Below, piece after piece: positions 50,095-63,324 of a DNA stretch of 64,000 nucleotides. The notes under the pieces were generated by a model. That model did no database searches. It was not told the origin of the DNA and worked only from the letters and a program-made list of their open reading frames with translations. Each line of letters begins with the position of its first letter. Within the stretch, counting starts at the first letter, position 1. The stretch is from Tetrahymena thermophila SB210 (taxonomy: Eukaryota > Ciliophora > Oligohymenophorea > Hymenostomatida > Tetrahymenidae), in the NCBI RefSeq assembly GCF_000189635.1, contig NW_002476387.1:248001-312000 (forward strand). The letters run 5' to 3'. A program made the translations under genes and the position numbers.

Positions 50095-51935
50095 TTGTTA
50101 AACTTTATCAATTTTGATTTATTCACTTTAAGAGTTTAGATGTTTGTTTGTTTTCCTTTTTTTGCTCTTTCTTAATTTTTTAGAATCTAATTTTTTTTAT
50201 ATTTTAATTATACTTTTAAGGTTTTATTTGCATTCTTATAAAAGAATGGGAAAATTTCAAACAAAATTTCTAATATTTTTAGAGCTTTTTCATAAAAATA
50301 TAGTATTGTGCTAATCAATGTATAGCAATAGTAAAGGGGTAAATGTAAATTAGGCAAAAATTTGTTTTCAGTAATAAATCAAGTATTTACTAATTTTTTA
50401 GATCTAGTTATTGCGTATTATCTTTGTAAAATTTTGTAAACTTTTTTTTCTATTCACCAACTTTTATTTAAACATAAAGATAATACAATATGTTGTTTGA
50501 CATCCATTAAAAAATATACCTCAAAAAAATATATAAATCATTACTATGAATTTGTCAAAAAACTCAGAAGTATTATTAAAATATAGTGACTTTTAAGCCA
50601 AAAAGCTACTGTTCTCATCCCAATTTCACTAAAATTTATCAGTATCAAGCATCATTATTTTAAAATATTTCCCTCTTGTCTAACTATTTCGTCATTTGCT
50701 AGAATTTTTGCTTATATTACTTCGATTAATACGTTATCAACCCAAAAATATAAATTTTTGAAATATAAAATATAAAAAAAATAATGGTTAAAAAAAATAT
50801 TTTTTTATAGATCATTCATTCATTTTAATTGACTTATTTATTCTTATATAATATCTAATTGAAAATAAAAACAAAATTAATTTCATTTTTATTTTTGAAT
50901 ATATTTATTTGTTCTAGTTACTTATTAACAAATATTAAGGTAAATACATTGATATATTTATAGGTTGATAGAAAGATAATTAATTATACATACATATTCA
51001 TTTTTTCATAATATTTTTGCTTACAAGTTAAAAATCAAATATTTTTCCCTTTGTCAATTCAGTATTACCTTTTTGATTGATTTCAATTATTTTAAGCGAC
51101 AATTTTTTAATATTTTTGTTAAACTCAAAATCGTTAAAAAAAAATAACAAAACTATGTAAAATATATTTTTATCCTTGCTATTTTTAATGAGTGATAAAA
51201 TTAATCTAATATTAATATCTATTCATTAATAGAATTAAATTAATTAATAATCAAGTAATCTAATTGCGAAATATTTTTTGAAACAAGTATTCATATATTT
51301 CAAATCAAATAATCTAATTACGATAAATTTTTGTTACATGTATTAATTTATTTTAATTAAAGACTTTAATATTCATTTCTTGTTATAAATTTTTTCTTAC
51401 AAATTAGCAATCTAACGTTTTTACTCCCCTTCAATTATTTATTCACTTTTTGATTGATTTCAAATTTTTTAGAAATAATTTTTCCTATTTATTTCCAGAA
51501 TATCGTCAAAAACAATAAAATTAAAATAAATAAAACTATGCAAAATATATTTTTTTTATTAAGAATGATAGAAGAATTAATCTAATAAAGATTTTTGAAT
51601 AGAGTTTAACTAAATTAAAAGCTAATAATCTAATTTTGATATATATTTTGTTACAAAAATATTAATGTACATTTTCTTTTTGATAAAATTCACTCTAATT
51701 TTATACTTGTTAATTATATTAACCTACCTGATCACCGATCTACCTACATACTATTATATTACACCCAGTCAATTTATTAACATATTACTACAGGATTTTA
51801 GTGTTATTACTTATTTTTATCAATTTAAATATACTTTCTTTCAGCTTGAATGTGTGTGAATTTAAAATTTTTTATACATTTTTAATAGATTAATTTTTTA
51901 TGATTTGGTTGTAAATTTGTTTTTTAATTAAAAAG
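50095..51935. other. Long AT-rich spacer with diverged tandem duplication
   Basis: About 1.8 kb between two minus-strand genes. Its right half contains the tandem duplication at about 50990-51680. No gene recognised; open frames inside it are hydrophobic AT-derived runs. Confidence 0.6.
50990..51680. repeat. Diverged tandem duplication, unit about 380 bp
   Basis: Blocks recur in the same order about 380 bases apart: TTTTTGATTGATTTCAA, then AAAACTATG(T/C)AAAATATATTTTT (51149 and 51532), then an ATTAATCTAAT block. The decamer TAATCTAATT occurs at 51256, 51310 and 51626, each followed by a similar A/T stretch and a TTAC/AAAC...TATT motif, so a shorter sub-unit was also duplicated. The copies differ by many changes and indels. 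No terminal repeats, target duplication or coding capacity suggest a transposon. Confidence 0.6.
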
Positions 51936-53388
51936 TCAAAATTATAATATACAAATATCTTAAATGATTTGATTCCATTTTGTTGTTGGGCCAAATTGAA
52001 GAGTTTGGCTTTCTCCTAATGGAGTAAGGAAGATGAATTCCTTATTGCAGAAACACTTGTCAATCATATCAAAATTTAAAATAAGGCAAGGTGGTTTTCC
52101 AAACCAAACTCCATTATCGAAATAAATAATTTTATTATCTTCAACTGGATAAAAGTTAATATCATTCCCTTACATAGAAAAGAGTCCACAGTGATTGTCA
52201 TCTATAAATTTATCTTTTTATGACCTTAAAGATGCGTAATGATAACCACCAAATATAAACCCACTTTTTAGGATTACTAAATATAGTATTTACTTTTTCT
52301 TATCTAATTTTTCATGGAATTTTTGGCTTGAAAAGCTTTTACGATTTTCGAGCAGAGACATAACAGCTTTTTTCTAAGCATAGCTTTATCCTTTCAATAA
52401 TATATCTTTTAATATGCCTTCTATTTTAGAATCTTTGAATATTATCTATGGAGCAGTAGGGACGGGTATATATGATTTCGGAGATGTTTACATATCTAAA
52501 TTGCTAGAATTTATTACTTCCTTACTAAAGTTTTAGCTCCTTTCTAGTTGGGGTTCTGTGTGATTATTTTTTTTATGACTAGGTGTATTGTTTTAAGAAT
52601 TACTATCTGTTCTTTGCTATTCATTTTGTTTGTTTTAAAATAATAGTTGATTTAAGCATTTAGAATAATAATAATAATAAATATTACGTCTAAGTGTAAA
52701 TTAAAGCATATTTAAGATACACTATCCTAATGTTAAATAGGGAATTACTAAGTATAATGAGCACTCTAAATTAAATTGCTATCTATTCCTTAAGCATCTA
52801 AAATGTTATTTTATTTTAAAATACAAATAAAAATATTTTACATTTAAATATTTTACCAAAATTTTTATTTATAATCATTTCACTTTAGTGTTTTTAATGG
52901 TTAGATGAAAATTTTGAAGGAAAGAAACCTCCTTTAGACATCTAATTGCTGGAGCTTTTTGTTGAGTTAGGAAACTAAAGCAACTATGGAGGTTTATTAA
53001 GTTAATTTTATAATAATGATTAAGATTAAGTCGAAGTAGAAGGAACTGAATAGTATTACCCGCTTTCTTATTTTCTTGTTACTATTGTTCTTTGTTTTCC
53101 ATCAGGAGCAGCAATATAATTAACTATGTTTGATTGCTTGCACTAAAGACAGCAAGCTTTACCTTTGTAAAGCAAAACTGCTTGATTACACACCTAATTA
53201 GACTTCAGGCAATAATAACATTCAGTTTCTTCTTCTTTTTCTTCTTCATACTTTTGTTTTGATGAAGTAATATTTGAATTCATATTAGGAAAATCATACT
53301 TACTAGTGCATTTTTTACACAAAAATCCTTCCTAATGGCACATTACTTCATTAATATTATCTTAAGTATTTTATTTCGTTATTTTCAT
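51936..53388 (-). CDS. TLDc-domain protein with N-terminal Cys-rich (B-box-like) region
   Basis: Three exons in minus order (52857-53388, 52688-52797, 51936-52616) sum to 1323 bases (440 aa); phases agree. The N-terminus has MCHQEGFLCKKC and, after an acidic run, ECYYCLKSNQVC and ACCLQCKQSN, several C-x2-C pairs that look zinc-binding and B-box-like. Residues about 100-260 are Ser/Gln/Asn-rich. The C-terminal ~190 residues resemble a TLDc domain: RKSFSSQKFHEKL, ILYLVILKSGFIFGGYHYAS, DNHCGLFSM, IYFDNGVWFG and CLILNFD. TLDc proteins act in oxidative-stress response or bind the vacuolar ATPase. Zinc-finger plus TLDc combinations are frequent in ciliates, to my knowledge. Confidence 0.75.
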
Positions 53389-54160
53389 TTATTTGGTAAA
53401 TTATAGAGTTAACTTTAAGTCTAAATATAGTATAAAATTCTAAATAGCTTATTTGTTGATATTTGTAATCTATTTCACTTACACCAAATTATTTGATATA
53501 ATATCTTAATTAAATATACTATAAGCTTTTGTATGAATAATATAGTGAAAAATCTTTTAAAATTTATCAAAATCTAATTAAAACCAATCAAAAATTTTAT
53601 ATAGCTTTATCACTAGACTATCCAAATATTTAGAAATTTAGGAGTTAGTATAGATTATCAAAGATATATGATATAAAAACTATAGCACATGAAAGATACA
53701 TTTAAACTAATATAAAGTTATTTGATAATTTTATTGCTTAGTTAATTAATTACTTGAGTTAGAATTTACTTAAAGTAAAAAGTTTAATGATAATTTGCAG
53801 ATAAGCTGCATATAAAAATTAAAGAATGAAACAACATTGAATATAATAATAATTTTATGCTTTTAATATAGTAAAAGTATTTATTTATTTATAAATTAAT
53901 TACACTCTAATTAGATATATTTGAATATATAATTAAAATTTAGTTTTAAATGTTTTTCATTGTTCTAAAATTATGGCAATAAATCAAATAATCAGTTATA
54001 TCATTCCATTCATTCATTTATTTATTCTTTTTTTTTCAATTTATTGAAAACAAGTCTTTTTTTAAACTTACTTATGGTGAAAAATAATGATTAGATTTAG
54101 TTATAGGACTATGCTAATCTTAAGATTATTATGACTGTTGTTATTATGATATATGTAGTA
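53389..54160. other. AT-rich spacer
   Basis: Between two minus-strand genes. A/T tracts. The last exon of the RasGAP-VPS9 gene may extend into its right edge (about 54060-54160), since the stop codon of that gene is not certain. Confidence 0.55.
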
Positions 54161-57100
54161 TCAATTAACTACTATGCTATTTTTTTAGTGTTTCAAAATT
54201 TTTACAGTATTCAGAAAATCTTTTTTATTTTTATAAAAATGTAACTAAGTTAATAAGAATATTTATATTTACTTTTCTATGTCATCTGGATTGTTCAGAG
54301 AACTATAGATCTACTCTTCAGTGAGATCGTAAATATACTTAGCTGCTGATTAAAACTAAGCAAATACGTAACCAATTTCATCTGATACCGTCTTGTTCTT
54401 TCTTGTCATTAATTCAATGAAGCTTTTTGTTTATAAATTTAGATTTAAACTTTATTTTAAATTTTAAATTTACTTTATGTTAGTAAATATTTTATCTATT
54501 TATGCTTTTAGTAATATGTAAACCCAGATAGGAAAGCAATCATCAGCTCCGTTCCCTTCTCCGGGGACCATGTTCATCACTTAGGTAATATTATTAAAGC
54601 ATTCGTAAATTAAATTAAGTTTATCAAGATGAGACTCTACATTGTTTATTTTAGTCAAATCTAATTAAAAGAAAATTTTAGAATACAAAAATGAGTATTT
54701 ATTTTAAATGCTTACCATGAGCAATACTCTCCCACATACTTTCTTCGAGAAAAAATTTTTCTATGTTTTAATGCTATATGCTCATATAACTATATTTTTT
54801 GGCTTACATTATGAATTAATTATCTTTCTCTGAATTGTATAAAGGCATGCACCTGAGTAAATTAATTAAAATTTGCTTAATAAATTAAAAAATATAAAGA
54901 AAGAATGAACATTTACTCATTAAATATTTTCTTGGCTATGTGTTTTTCTATTAAATCAAAAAACATTTTTTTACACTCTTCTTTCATATTTTAATAAAAT
55001 GGCAGCTCTTCAACTTTCTTCTCTAACAGATCAAAATATTATCCTATTAGCTAGTTAAAGCTATAAAGCAAATATTAATCACATAATTTTTTGCATTTTA
55101 ATTTTAAAAAGTTACCTTGTTAAATTAGATCTGTCTTCGATGCATTTCATAAGTTCTGGAGTGTAAATTAAGTAATTTATAAAGCTTATTCAGAGAAAAA
55201 ATTATTTTTATTGAGATTAATTTCTAATTAATTTACTGTTAAATTGAAAAACACATGGCTGGTTCTTCTGGACACAAACCATTCTAATTATAAAAAGTAA
55301 ATATTAATATAAATTTAGAGTACTTTAATAGAATTACCTTGAATTCATCCAACATGTCCTCCTTTTTACGAGCTATTGACTCTGTGTCTTTAACTGTAAG
55401 TTATTCATTTTATATAATTTAGAAATTAAGGTAATTATGTTCCCTGTTTTGAGGTGTTACTGGTATTTTTGTAGTTATTATTTTTATATTTATGTATGAG
55501 TTTCTTATAAAAAAATAAGCATTTTATTTGATATTTTTTTTTATTATAGATTCTTATTGTTCTTTGACATATAAAATTACATTTTTTATAATATTTTTTT
55601 TTTACAAGTACAGCTGTTTGTATGCCAATATTTGTTGGGTTAAAAATGAAAACTTTCTATCCAGGGTTAGACAGATATCTTTTAAAATGCATTCATACTC
55701 GTTTTACTAAAGATTTTCTGGAAGTCCATGAAGCAAGAGCTAGAGATACTCTAAATATATATCCATTTACACTTTTGGTTAATTTAATCTGATACTTATT
55801 ATGTGATCTATTTATTTTATCTTGTACTCATCTAAAATTTGTTGCAAAGTGATCTCTTATCCTCTTTTAAGCTACATTAAATATAATATGCTATCTATAC
55901 TTAGCAAAAATAGAATCAACATTTCTTTTATTTTGAATAAATTTAGCTGCTACTAATTTAATTCTTTTTTTTCCTTCTTCGATAGTCCATAATCAATTTA
56001 AAATAATTTTTCAATGTAACCAGTAGATTGATTTGTACCTGCTTCCCAAATAAAATAATAACTGTTTCTGCTTGTCAAATTATCTTTGAAAACATCTTTT
56101 AATTTATCTTACAATTTTTATGCTTCTTTAAATAAAATATTTCTTGAATCAAATTTTTCTAGCTTATCGGGCATTTTGGATATCAACAAAGTTATAATTC
56201 TTAAATCCTCTAACGAAAAAGCTAAAGAAGTTACATCTTACACGCTTTGTTAATTTAACTAAAATATAGGAATTCCTTTGGAATTCTGAGATGAATTATG
56301 AGTATTTTAAAAAGTTAGCTAGCCAGAGCGTGTAAAAGTAGCATTTTCGAGATTACTTTTATCTAAAATTAGATCTATAAGTGTGTTTTCTGCAGTAGAG
56401 ATGATTTCATAAAATTTATCTAGATCTGGCTTATAAGATAATATTAGCTGATTCAATTTAGACAAAAAGGGATACTATTATTCATCAAATAACATTTATT
56501 TTACTATTTGTTGGGCTATACGATTGACAAGATGGAAATTCTTTGTTAATGTTTCTTATTCTTTTTTAGTCATAATATTACGCTGATTAATAAGTTAAAT
56601 ATCCTGAAATATCCATTTGTTAAAAACAAACTATCTGATCTAAATATTTATTTCTTCTGTGCTAATAAGAGGAAAATGTCTCAATAAAGATCTTTTCAAA
56701 ATACAGCACATAATATTAATTTCCTTTGGAAAATTTCTTACATTTGTTAAAATTTAGTTCATAAAATTTTTTACAAGCTACGATAGAGTAGTCAACGAAA
56801 CGTTAGCCTAATATTATACATCTAATGCTATTTACAGATCTATGTCTTCAATATTCTTTTTTAAATAACTAACGATTTCAGCTTCTATTGTGAAATTTTC
56901 AGCTTCTTTTAGCTAGCTTTGTGAAATAACATTTCCATTAATTTAATTAAGCTTGCGTCTTCTCTCTCTTCTGCCTGAATAACCAAAGTTCTATGATGAA
57001 TTTCTCTCAGAAGATAATGAGTTTTAAAATACAAAAGTACTTGCCGATCTATCAGTTTCTCTAATTTCGTTAGACTTTATTTTCATTGGTTCTTAAGTTG

Positions 57101-58991
57101 ATTTTTATTTTTTCATCGGTAAGTATGTTTTTATGAAATCTTTTTTAAAGATTAAAAATTATCTATTCAAATATCTTTTAAAGCGAAATATTAGAAAATA
57201 AAATTGAATGAGTAATCAATTGAAATTTAGATTTTAATGTTAATTCTTACTTTTAAATTGTGTTATAGGATTTTTACTTGACGAAGGATTATTCGCTGAA
57301 GCTGTGCTTTTACTAGATGCTTCCAAACTGTTAAAAGATTCAGTAAAATTATTTTTTTCTTTATTGTAAGGGCTATCATTATGCTACTACCTTAATTATA
57401 TGTTAATTGAAGGTCTATTAGATATATTCATAGCATCTCTTCTATTTCTAGGAGATTTTTTCAACTAATCATATAGTCTATTTTTAAGATTATTATATAT
57501 TGTTAAAACAATTTTAAATATGTTATTTCTATTCAGATTTTAATAAAAGAATTTAATTTACTTAATCAAGTTTACTTCTAGCAGATAAGAATGACCTAAA
57601 ATCTGCTTTAAAGGTTTGTATAATATTTTTTCTAAAAAAACAACGCAGTTTATGTTTTTAGAAAACGCATAAATTGTTTTAATAGATAAGTTGCTTATTT
57701 TAAATGCTTCATCAGGTGACTATGCTTTTGATAATTCTCTCTTTTAATATTAACCAAAATAATTTATTAGCTCAATTTTTATTGCAGTTTGATGAAATTA
57801 GAATATTAAATTCTATGTTTTATATTTTTGTATATTATTTATAAATATTATTTTATTTGAAACCTTTATCTTATAAAAATGCTAATAAATGCAATACAAA
57901 AATAATTATTTTGATAGATTTATGTCAAATTTCAATCTTAGTAAAAGAAATTACATCAATTAAATATGCTTGTAAAATATAGATTGGATTGTGGTATTAG
58001 TTATCAACAAGAACTCTTTCATAGAACAGTGAATTCACATCATCTAAAAATTAATCTAAGTTGTTATCATATTAGTTATTTTATTCAATAATATATGCCA
58101 ATAGAAGAGGATTTTAAGCTATTTTTAACATCATTGACTTTAGCAAATCCTAATTTTTATTAATTGTATCAACTAAGCTCTTCTCATTTGTATCAAAATT
58201 TTAAATGTTAATTTTCATCTTTGGTCTTATATCCTAAAATTTATCGTATACCATGCTATATCTTGACCTCTCCTTCAACAAGAATTTGTATTTTAAATTG
58301 TTTTTAATCATTTTAAGCTAATAGAGCTTTAAATCTTCAATCATTTAATTCTTAATTTCGTTTTCTATTATTAAAAATATTGAAAGCTTAGGTTGCATGC
58401 ATGTTTTTTAACTTAATATAATTAACTCTAAAGAATTATTTTATGTTCTCACAACAAATAATTGCAAAAACAATATTACATTTTAAAGTAGAAATATAGC
58501 TAATAATTTATTTTACCTTATTTTAAAAATAGATATTAAGATTTTATATTATCCTGAAGGCGGCCCCATTATGCTATATGTGGGTTTATCTCAAATAAAT
58601 GCTAAGGATACTAGTTTTCACTCTTAAAAAACTGCTATTTTAAATCATAAGTATTGAGTCTTGATTATAATCTACCGTTTTAGCTATCTTCTATGTCATT
58701 AATTTTAATTGTATATGTCTATTGTTTATTGCTATTTGCTTCATCTGGATGCTAACTTGGCGTATTTTTATGAGAATCCTAGCTTTGGCTATTATTTAAA
58801 TCGTCACTTTTAATTTTGATATTCTCTCCATTTAATTACTATATCATATTTTGCATCTTTTTTTCTCTATCTTATTTTGAAGGAGTATACTCCACGCTTG
58901 ATACACTTTACTTCTATGTTCTGATATCTGCCTATGGCGAATCTAATAAATTAAGTGACTCCTTTCTAATTTCCTAATTCCCATTAATCAT
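54161..58991 (-). CDS. RasGAP-VPS9 protein, GAPVD1/RME-6 type (Rab5 exchange factor)
   Basis: ATG at 58991 (MINGNQEIRKESLNLLDSP) opens a polar N-terminus. A helical region at about 58350-57960 (NPLLLAYIIEQNN, FYERVLVDNQYHNPIYILQAYL) continues at about 57790-57560 (FLEKILYKPLKQILGHSYL), which looks like the first half of a RasGAP fold. A Ser/Asn-rich insertion (about 57480-56950) follows. Then NVRNFPKEINIMCCILKRSL and FPLISTEEINIQIRQFVFNKW match the second half of RasGAP domains. Near the 3' end, LDKLNLIYECFNNIT, GADDCFPIWVYILLKA and KTVSDEIGYVFAQFQSAAKY are VPS9. This N-GAP/C-VPS9 order is that of GAPVD1/RME-6, an endosomal Rab5 activator. Introns are small; exon edges and the stop (about 54161) are approximate. 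Two adjacent genes instead of one is possible but less likely. Confidence 0.7.
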
Positions 58992-60124
58992 TCTTATAAT
59001 TTATGTAAATTTGAATAAATATTATTATTTTTTAAAGCTCAATCAAACACTACAACTATTTTGTGATTTATTTCTAATCGACAAAATAAATAAATAGATA
59101 GTAGTAAGCCTCAAAAGTTTTAATCGATAATTTGACTTTCTCTAAAGATTATTTATTGATTATTGATTTTTATAATTACAGTTGAGAATATATATATAAT
59201 TCTTATTTTATACTTGTAAAAGGAAATCTGAATTTAATGCTATTTTTTTGGTAAGATTTCTTGGCGAAATCATATAAATTTAACTTATATAACATATAAT
59301 TAAAAGATATGCCAATCATTTACGTCAGAAATTTTTTATCTTAAAATTCTATTAATAAAAAATATAATAGAAAAGTTTAGAAATCAATTAATGGACTCAA
59401 TAAATTTATTCTATCTATCAATGTTCATCTGTTATATCTATGCAGAGTATGAATAATAAGTTAAAAAATTATCTCTTTTAACTAAATTTTTTAAAGTAAT
59501 AAATTTAGTTTTCAATAAAAAATTTAAAATATTGATAACTTCATCGATACCCTAAATTAATTATGTGAAGTTAAATGACAAAACTGAATATTATTCTTAG
59601 ATGGTTAATAACTTTTAATACATAATTAAATTTTGAGGCAAATTAATCCTTGAAAAGTAATAATTATAGTAAATATTAACAAATAATATCATCAAGAATT
59701 ATAAAAGTAATTTACTCTAATTGATTAAAATCTATTAAATTTATAAACGACAAATTCTATTTTGAGTTTAAAAAATAAATTCAAATAGCTTTTTATTAAC
59801 TTTAAAAGATTCGTGCATACAGCTACTATAGTGAAGATATTTTATAAGAAAATTTGGCAGATTCAGATTTACAATTCGAAAGAAACAAATGTAAATGAGA
59901 TAATAATAATCAGTATAAATATAATTGTTTGATTTTGAGTGATTATAAGATAAGAATAGTTGAGCAAATACAACAAATGACATATATTTTATGAATTAAA
60001 CATACCTAATGTTATATAAGTCTGCTTCACTTAAAAAGATTGTAAAAGCAATTTAATATGTAGATATTCTAATTATATTATCATTTGCTTATCGATTTAA
60101 TTACTTGATTGAAATATACTCTTT
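58992..60124. other. AT-rich spacer
   Basis: Between two minus-strand genes. A/T tracts; an open frame at about 59770-59980 on the minus strand is hydrophobic and unsupported. Confidence 0.6.
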
Positions 60125-61437
60125 TCAAATAATACGAAGAGAGTCAAACCAAGCCTTTTCGTTATAGAGCTTAGAAATGTCTAATTCAGGATGATTAATA
60201 CCTTCTTCATTCCATTTAGCATTTTTATCAAAGACGTAGAATTCGTTTTAGAAAGTGTTAAAGTAGATCATTTCAGTATCTAAAAACAAAGGAGCATTAA
60301 ATAACTTTCTACGGCAGAATTGAACGTAGTCTTCATAAGGGACAGGAATTAAATTTTCTAAGTTGACGGTTTTTTTCAAAACACCTTGATGAGTTAAGCA
60401 ATCCAAAGACAAAACTTTGTTTTAGGGATGGAATTCCATCTTAATAACGAATTACTTAGGGTGATCATAAAGATTCTATTATTATTTGAATAGGATTGTT
60501 AGATAAATAAATAAATAAATTTATTGTTTATATTTCACTAAAATATTTTAATCAATCATCTGCTTTGATTATAAATTAATAACAAAATTGATTGATTGTT
60601 TCTTTCTGTATTTCAATTTTATTTTAATTATTTAGGATATCTTTTCTAAGAAGCTATTATTAATAAATAAATAATATCCTTCATACTTTCTTAATATAAG
60701 CTAAATCAAAATTTGATTACAAAAATCATTTTTGTTTACTCTTGAATAATAAATCAACTATTCCATATATTATAATTAAAGCTTTTTTATATTTAACTAT
60801 TTAATCTATTATAAAAAACCTACTTTTTCTAAGAAGAAAGGAACTAATTTTAAATACTTAGTAAGAGCATCAGCATTTTCATAAAATTCCTAAAGACCAT
60901 TTCCTATTTATTACAAAATTATTTTAAAATAAGATCATAGATTGTGAAGCTCAATTAGCAGAAAATATTTTTTATGTTTTAGAATGATAATATTGCATTA
61001 ATTCTACTTTATTGCTTATAAACTTAGCAAGTTTAATCTTTTTAAATATAAATAATATTAGCAATTACCTGTAAATGTACTGGATTGATAGAGAACAATA
61101 GGGTTAGAATCAAGAGATACTTATCTCATGATGTTGTAATAGTTGTTAACAGACTATTTTTACAAAAATACATTTTATATTAAATAAATATTGTTTTTAT
61201 TCGCTGCTTTTCATCTATCTTTTAGCTTTATTGAATCATCATTTCTCGCAAATGTATAATGTGATTAAGATATAAATTTAAACTATGTCTTTTATTCATT
61301 TTTATATGCTAGGTTTTACAATTTTATACAGAATTACTTCAATTTGCTCTTGACTTTGCAGCTTATTAAACTGAAATAATTACTTTATTGGTGATAGATC
61401 TGAATGAAAGTTAGGCACCCTTTAAAATATTAAACAT
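60125..61437 (-). CDS. Unknown protein with mitochondrial presequence, four exons
   Basis: In minus order the exons 61384-61437, 61069-61153, 60824-60903 and 60125-60475 sum to 570 bases (189 aa) with consistent phases. Exon 1 encodes MFNILKGAQLSFRSITNK, a basic amphipathic leader like mitochondrial import signals. The body is soluble: VLYQSSTFTGNGLQEFYENA, KYLKLVPFFLEK, FVIKMEFHPQNKVLSLDCLT, EDYVQFCRRKLFNAPLF and FYVFDKNAKWNEEGI, ending FDSLRII. Exon 4 is less AT-rich than average, as in well-expressed genes here. No family was recognised; a ciliate-specific respiratory-complex or mitoribosome subunit is possible but only an inference. Confidence 0.75.
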
Positions 61438-62027
61438 TTACTTTACTTTCTTTTATTAATTGTCTTTAATAATTTTATTAACAAAACCTTGTTTTTCTTT
61501 TTCTGAATTCACCTATCTATCTATCTAATTTATTTATATTATCTAAATCAAAATTCAATAAGAATGATTTAATCTATAAAGAAAGATAAATACATAGATT
61601 GGTAGATGGATACATACATACATATATATATTCATTCAAAAATACAATAAAACAATATTTTTTCATTGATTTAATATAGAGATTTTATTTCAATTTATTT
61701 ATTTTTGATTGATTGATTTATTAATTAATTAATAAATAAATAAATAATTATTTTTAAAGTATTTTCCTACAAAAGAAAGTATATTTAACTAATATAATAG
61801 CAAATTAAAAGTAAAAAGTTCTAATATTTTAAAAAGATCAAACATACTTTTTAAGGTTTTAACTATTTAAAATAGAATGATAAATGTTTAAAATGTTTGT
61901 TTTTTTTGAATCTAATTTTTTGAGATGAAGCTTCTTTGTGTCAAAAATTAAATGCTAAGGCCTTCAAATAAATTTATTATATCTCAGAGTTATATAAAAC
62001 TACATATATTTTAATTTATTTTCTACG
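61438..62027. other. AT-rich spacer with short microsatellites
   Basis: Between two minus-strand genes. Contains short (CTAT)n, (CATA)n and (AAAT)n runs at about 61514-61530, 61611-61630 and 61720-61750. No gene seen. Confidence 0.65.
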
Positions 62028-63214
62028 TCAATTTTGATAATATTCATTAAAAAGGCGATAAATATAAGCTGGAGTATGCTCTCCATAGTTTGTTATGTAT
62101 AGATTTATGTATTCAGGAGCAACGTAGTCGAATCTAGTAACAATAATTGTTTCATTATTATTGTAAGAAACAGTGTTAGGAAGCATTTCTTGAGGATTGA
62201 GAGTTTCATTGAAAGTATTTTATTCAAAGGGGAAATGAGGAGTTAATTTTATAGCTGAAGCAAGCACAATAACAGGAACTGAGTAAGCTTTAGCAGCTGT
62301 GGTGAGCATTAATATACCGTTTCTACCTAGGACACCACCGTTTTTCATAATGGCATGAGCACCTAAAAAACATACAATTATAAGTAATCTTAATAAAACA
62401 AAATTTAAGTTACCTATGAAAACTTTATTGACCCTGGACATGAATGCATAAGCAGAAGAGAATGGAATAAGAGAAGTAGTAATTCCTTCATCGGCAAGGT
62501 CTTAAGCCATTTTTTAACCTGATTACTTACATTCTCCATCTAAAACAATAACTTCAAAGTTTCTAAAATTTATTAAACAATTAAATTATTTAAAATATTT
62601 AAATCTATTATAAATTCAATTAAAACCTTTGTTTTTTAGCATCTATTAAAAAGAGCTTAATAGTTTCAGAGTACCCGTAAGTTAAAATAACTTCTCCTGA
62701 GTTAATATGATTAGCAGCCTAACAAAATCAATAAAAAAAATGTTTTTTTATTTTAAAAGCATTTAAATGAATGTAAAAATGACAAAATATATTTAAATAT
62801 GATACAAATTATAAACTTAAGTCTCAAACAAATTACATAATCGTTTATTGTATCTGACAAATCATCTAACTCTTGTAATAATCCTTAAATTGCATCTATA
62901 AATTTGGTGCGCTTAGCTTTGAATTCTTCCTTATCTTCTACATTTGCTGGAGTTAGATCTTCATTTGCATCTTCTTTTTCGAATAATTTTTTAAGATTAG
63001 AAAAACCCTTGTTCTTCTTTTTATCATTTTATTCGTTAATATCTTTGATAATGCTTATAATCTTTCTAATAACATTTTCAATTGAAAACTCAAGTGGATT
63101 TTCTTCCAAAATCATTTTGCCAGCTTTGTTGATTGTCTTAGTTAATTCTTAAACGCTTTAGTATTTAGAGGATTAGGCAATATCTAAAATAATTTGAGCT
63201 GTTTCTTTAGCCAT
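62028..63214 (-). CDS. EIF2B2: Translation initiation factor eIF2B subunit beta
   Basis: In minus order the exons 62837-63214, 62627-62718, 62414-62562 and 62028-62362 sum to 954 bases (317 aa). The N-terminus MAKETAQIILDIAQSSKYQSV and SIENVIRKIISIIKDI form the helical eIF2B-type domain; a Lys/Glu-rich segment follows. The Rossmann half shows INSGEVILTYGYSETIKLFL, FEVIVLDGEC, MAQDLADEGITTSLIP, AFMSRVNKVFIGAHAIMKNG and AKAYSVPVIVLASAIKL, then RFDYVAPEYINLYITNYG at the C-terminus. These match the alpha/beta/delta eIF2B family, with beta the best fit (SRVNKV.IG, FDYVAPE). It is part of the regulatory subcomplex of the eIF2 exchange factor in the cytosol. Slightly shorter than the human protein (351 aa). 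Confidence 0.92.
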
Positions 63215-63324
63215 TTAATAAGAGCCTGTTATTATAAAAATATTTAAATTAGAAAGTCTTTGCTTTGATTATATGAATCATTTATTTATTTGCATTATTA
63301 AATCTATTTAAATAAGTCAAATAG

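Noticed and set aside
51665-51859. Plus-strand hydrophobic ORF in the 51-kb spacer
   Set aside because: Phe/Ile/Leu/Tyr-rich translation of A/T-rich DNA partly inside the tandem duplication; no leader or splice signals.
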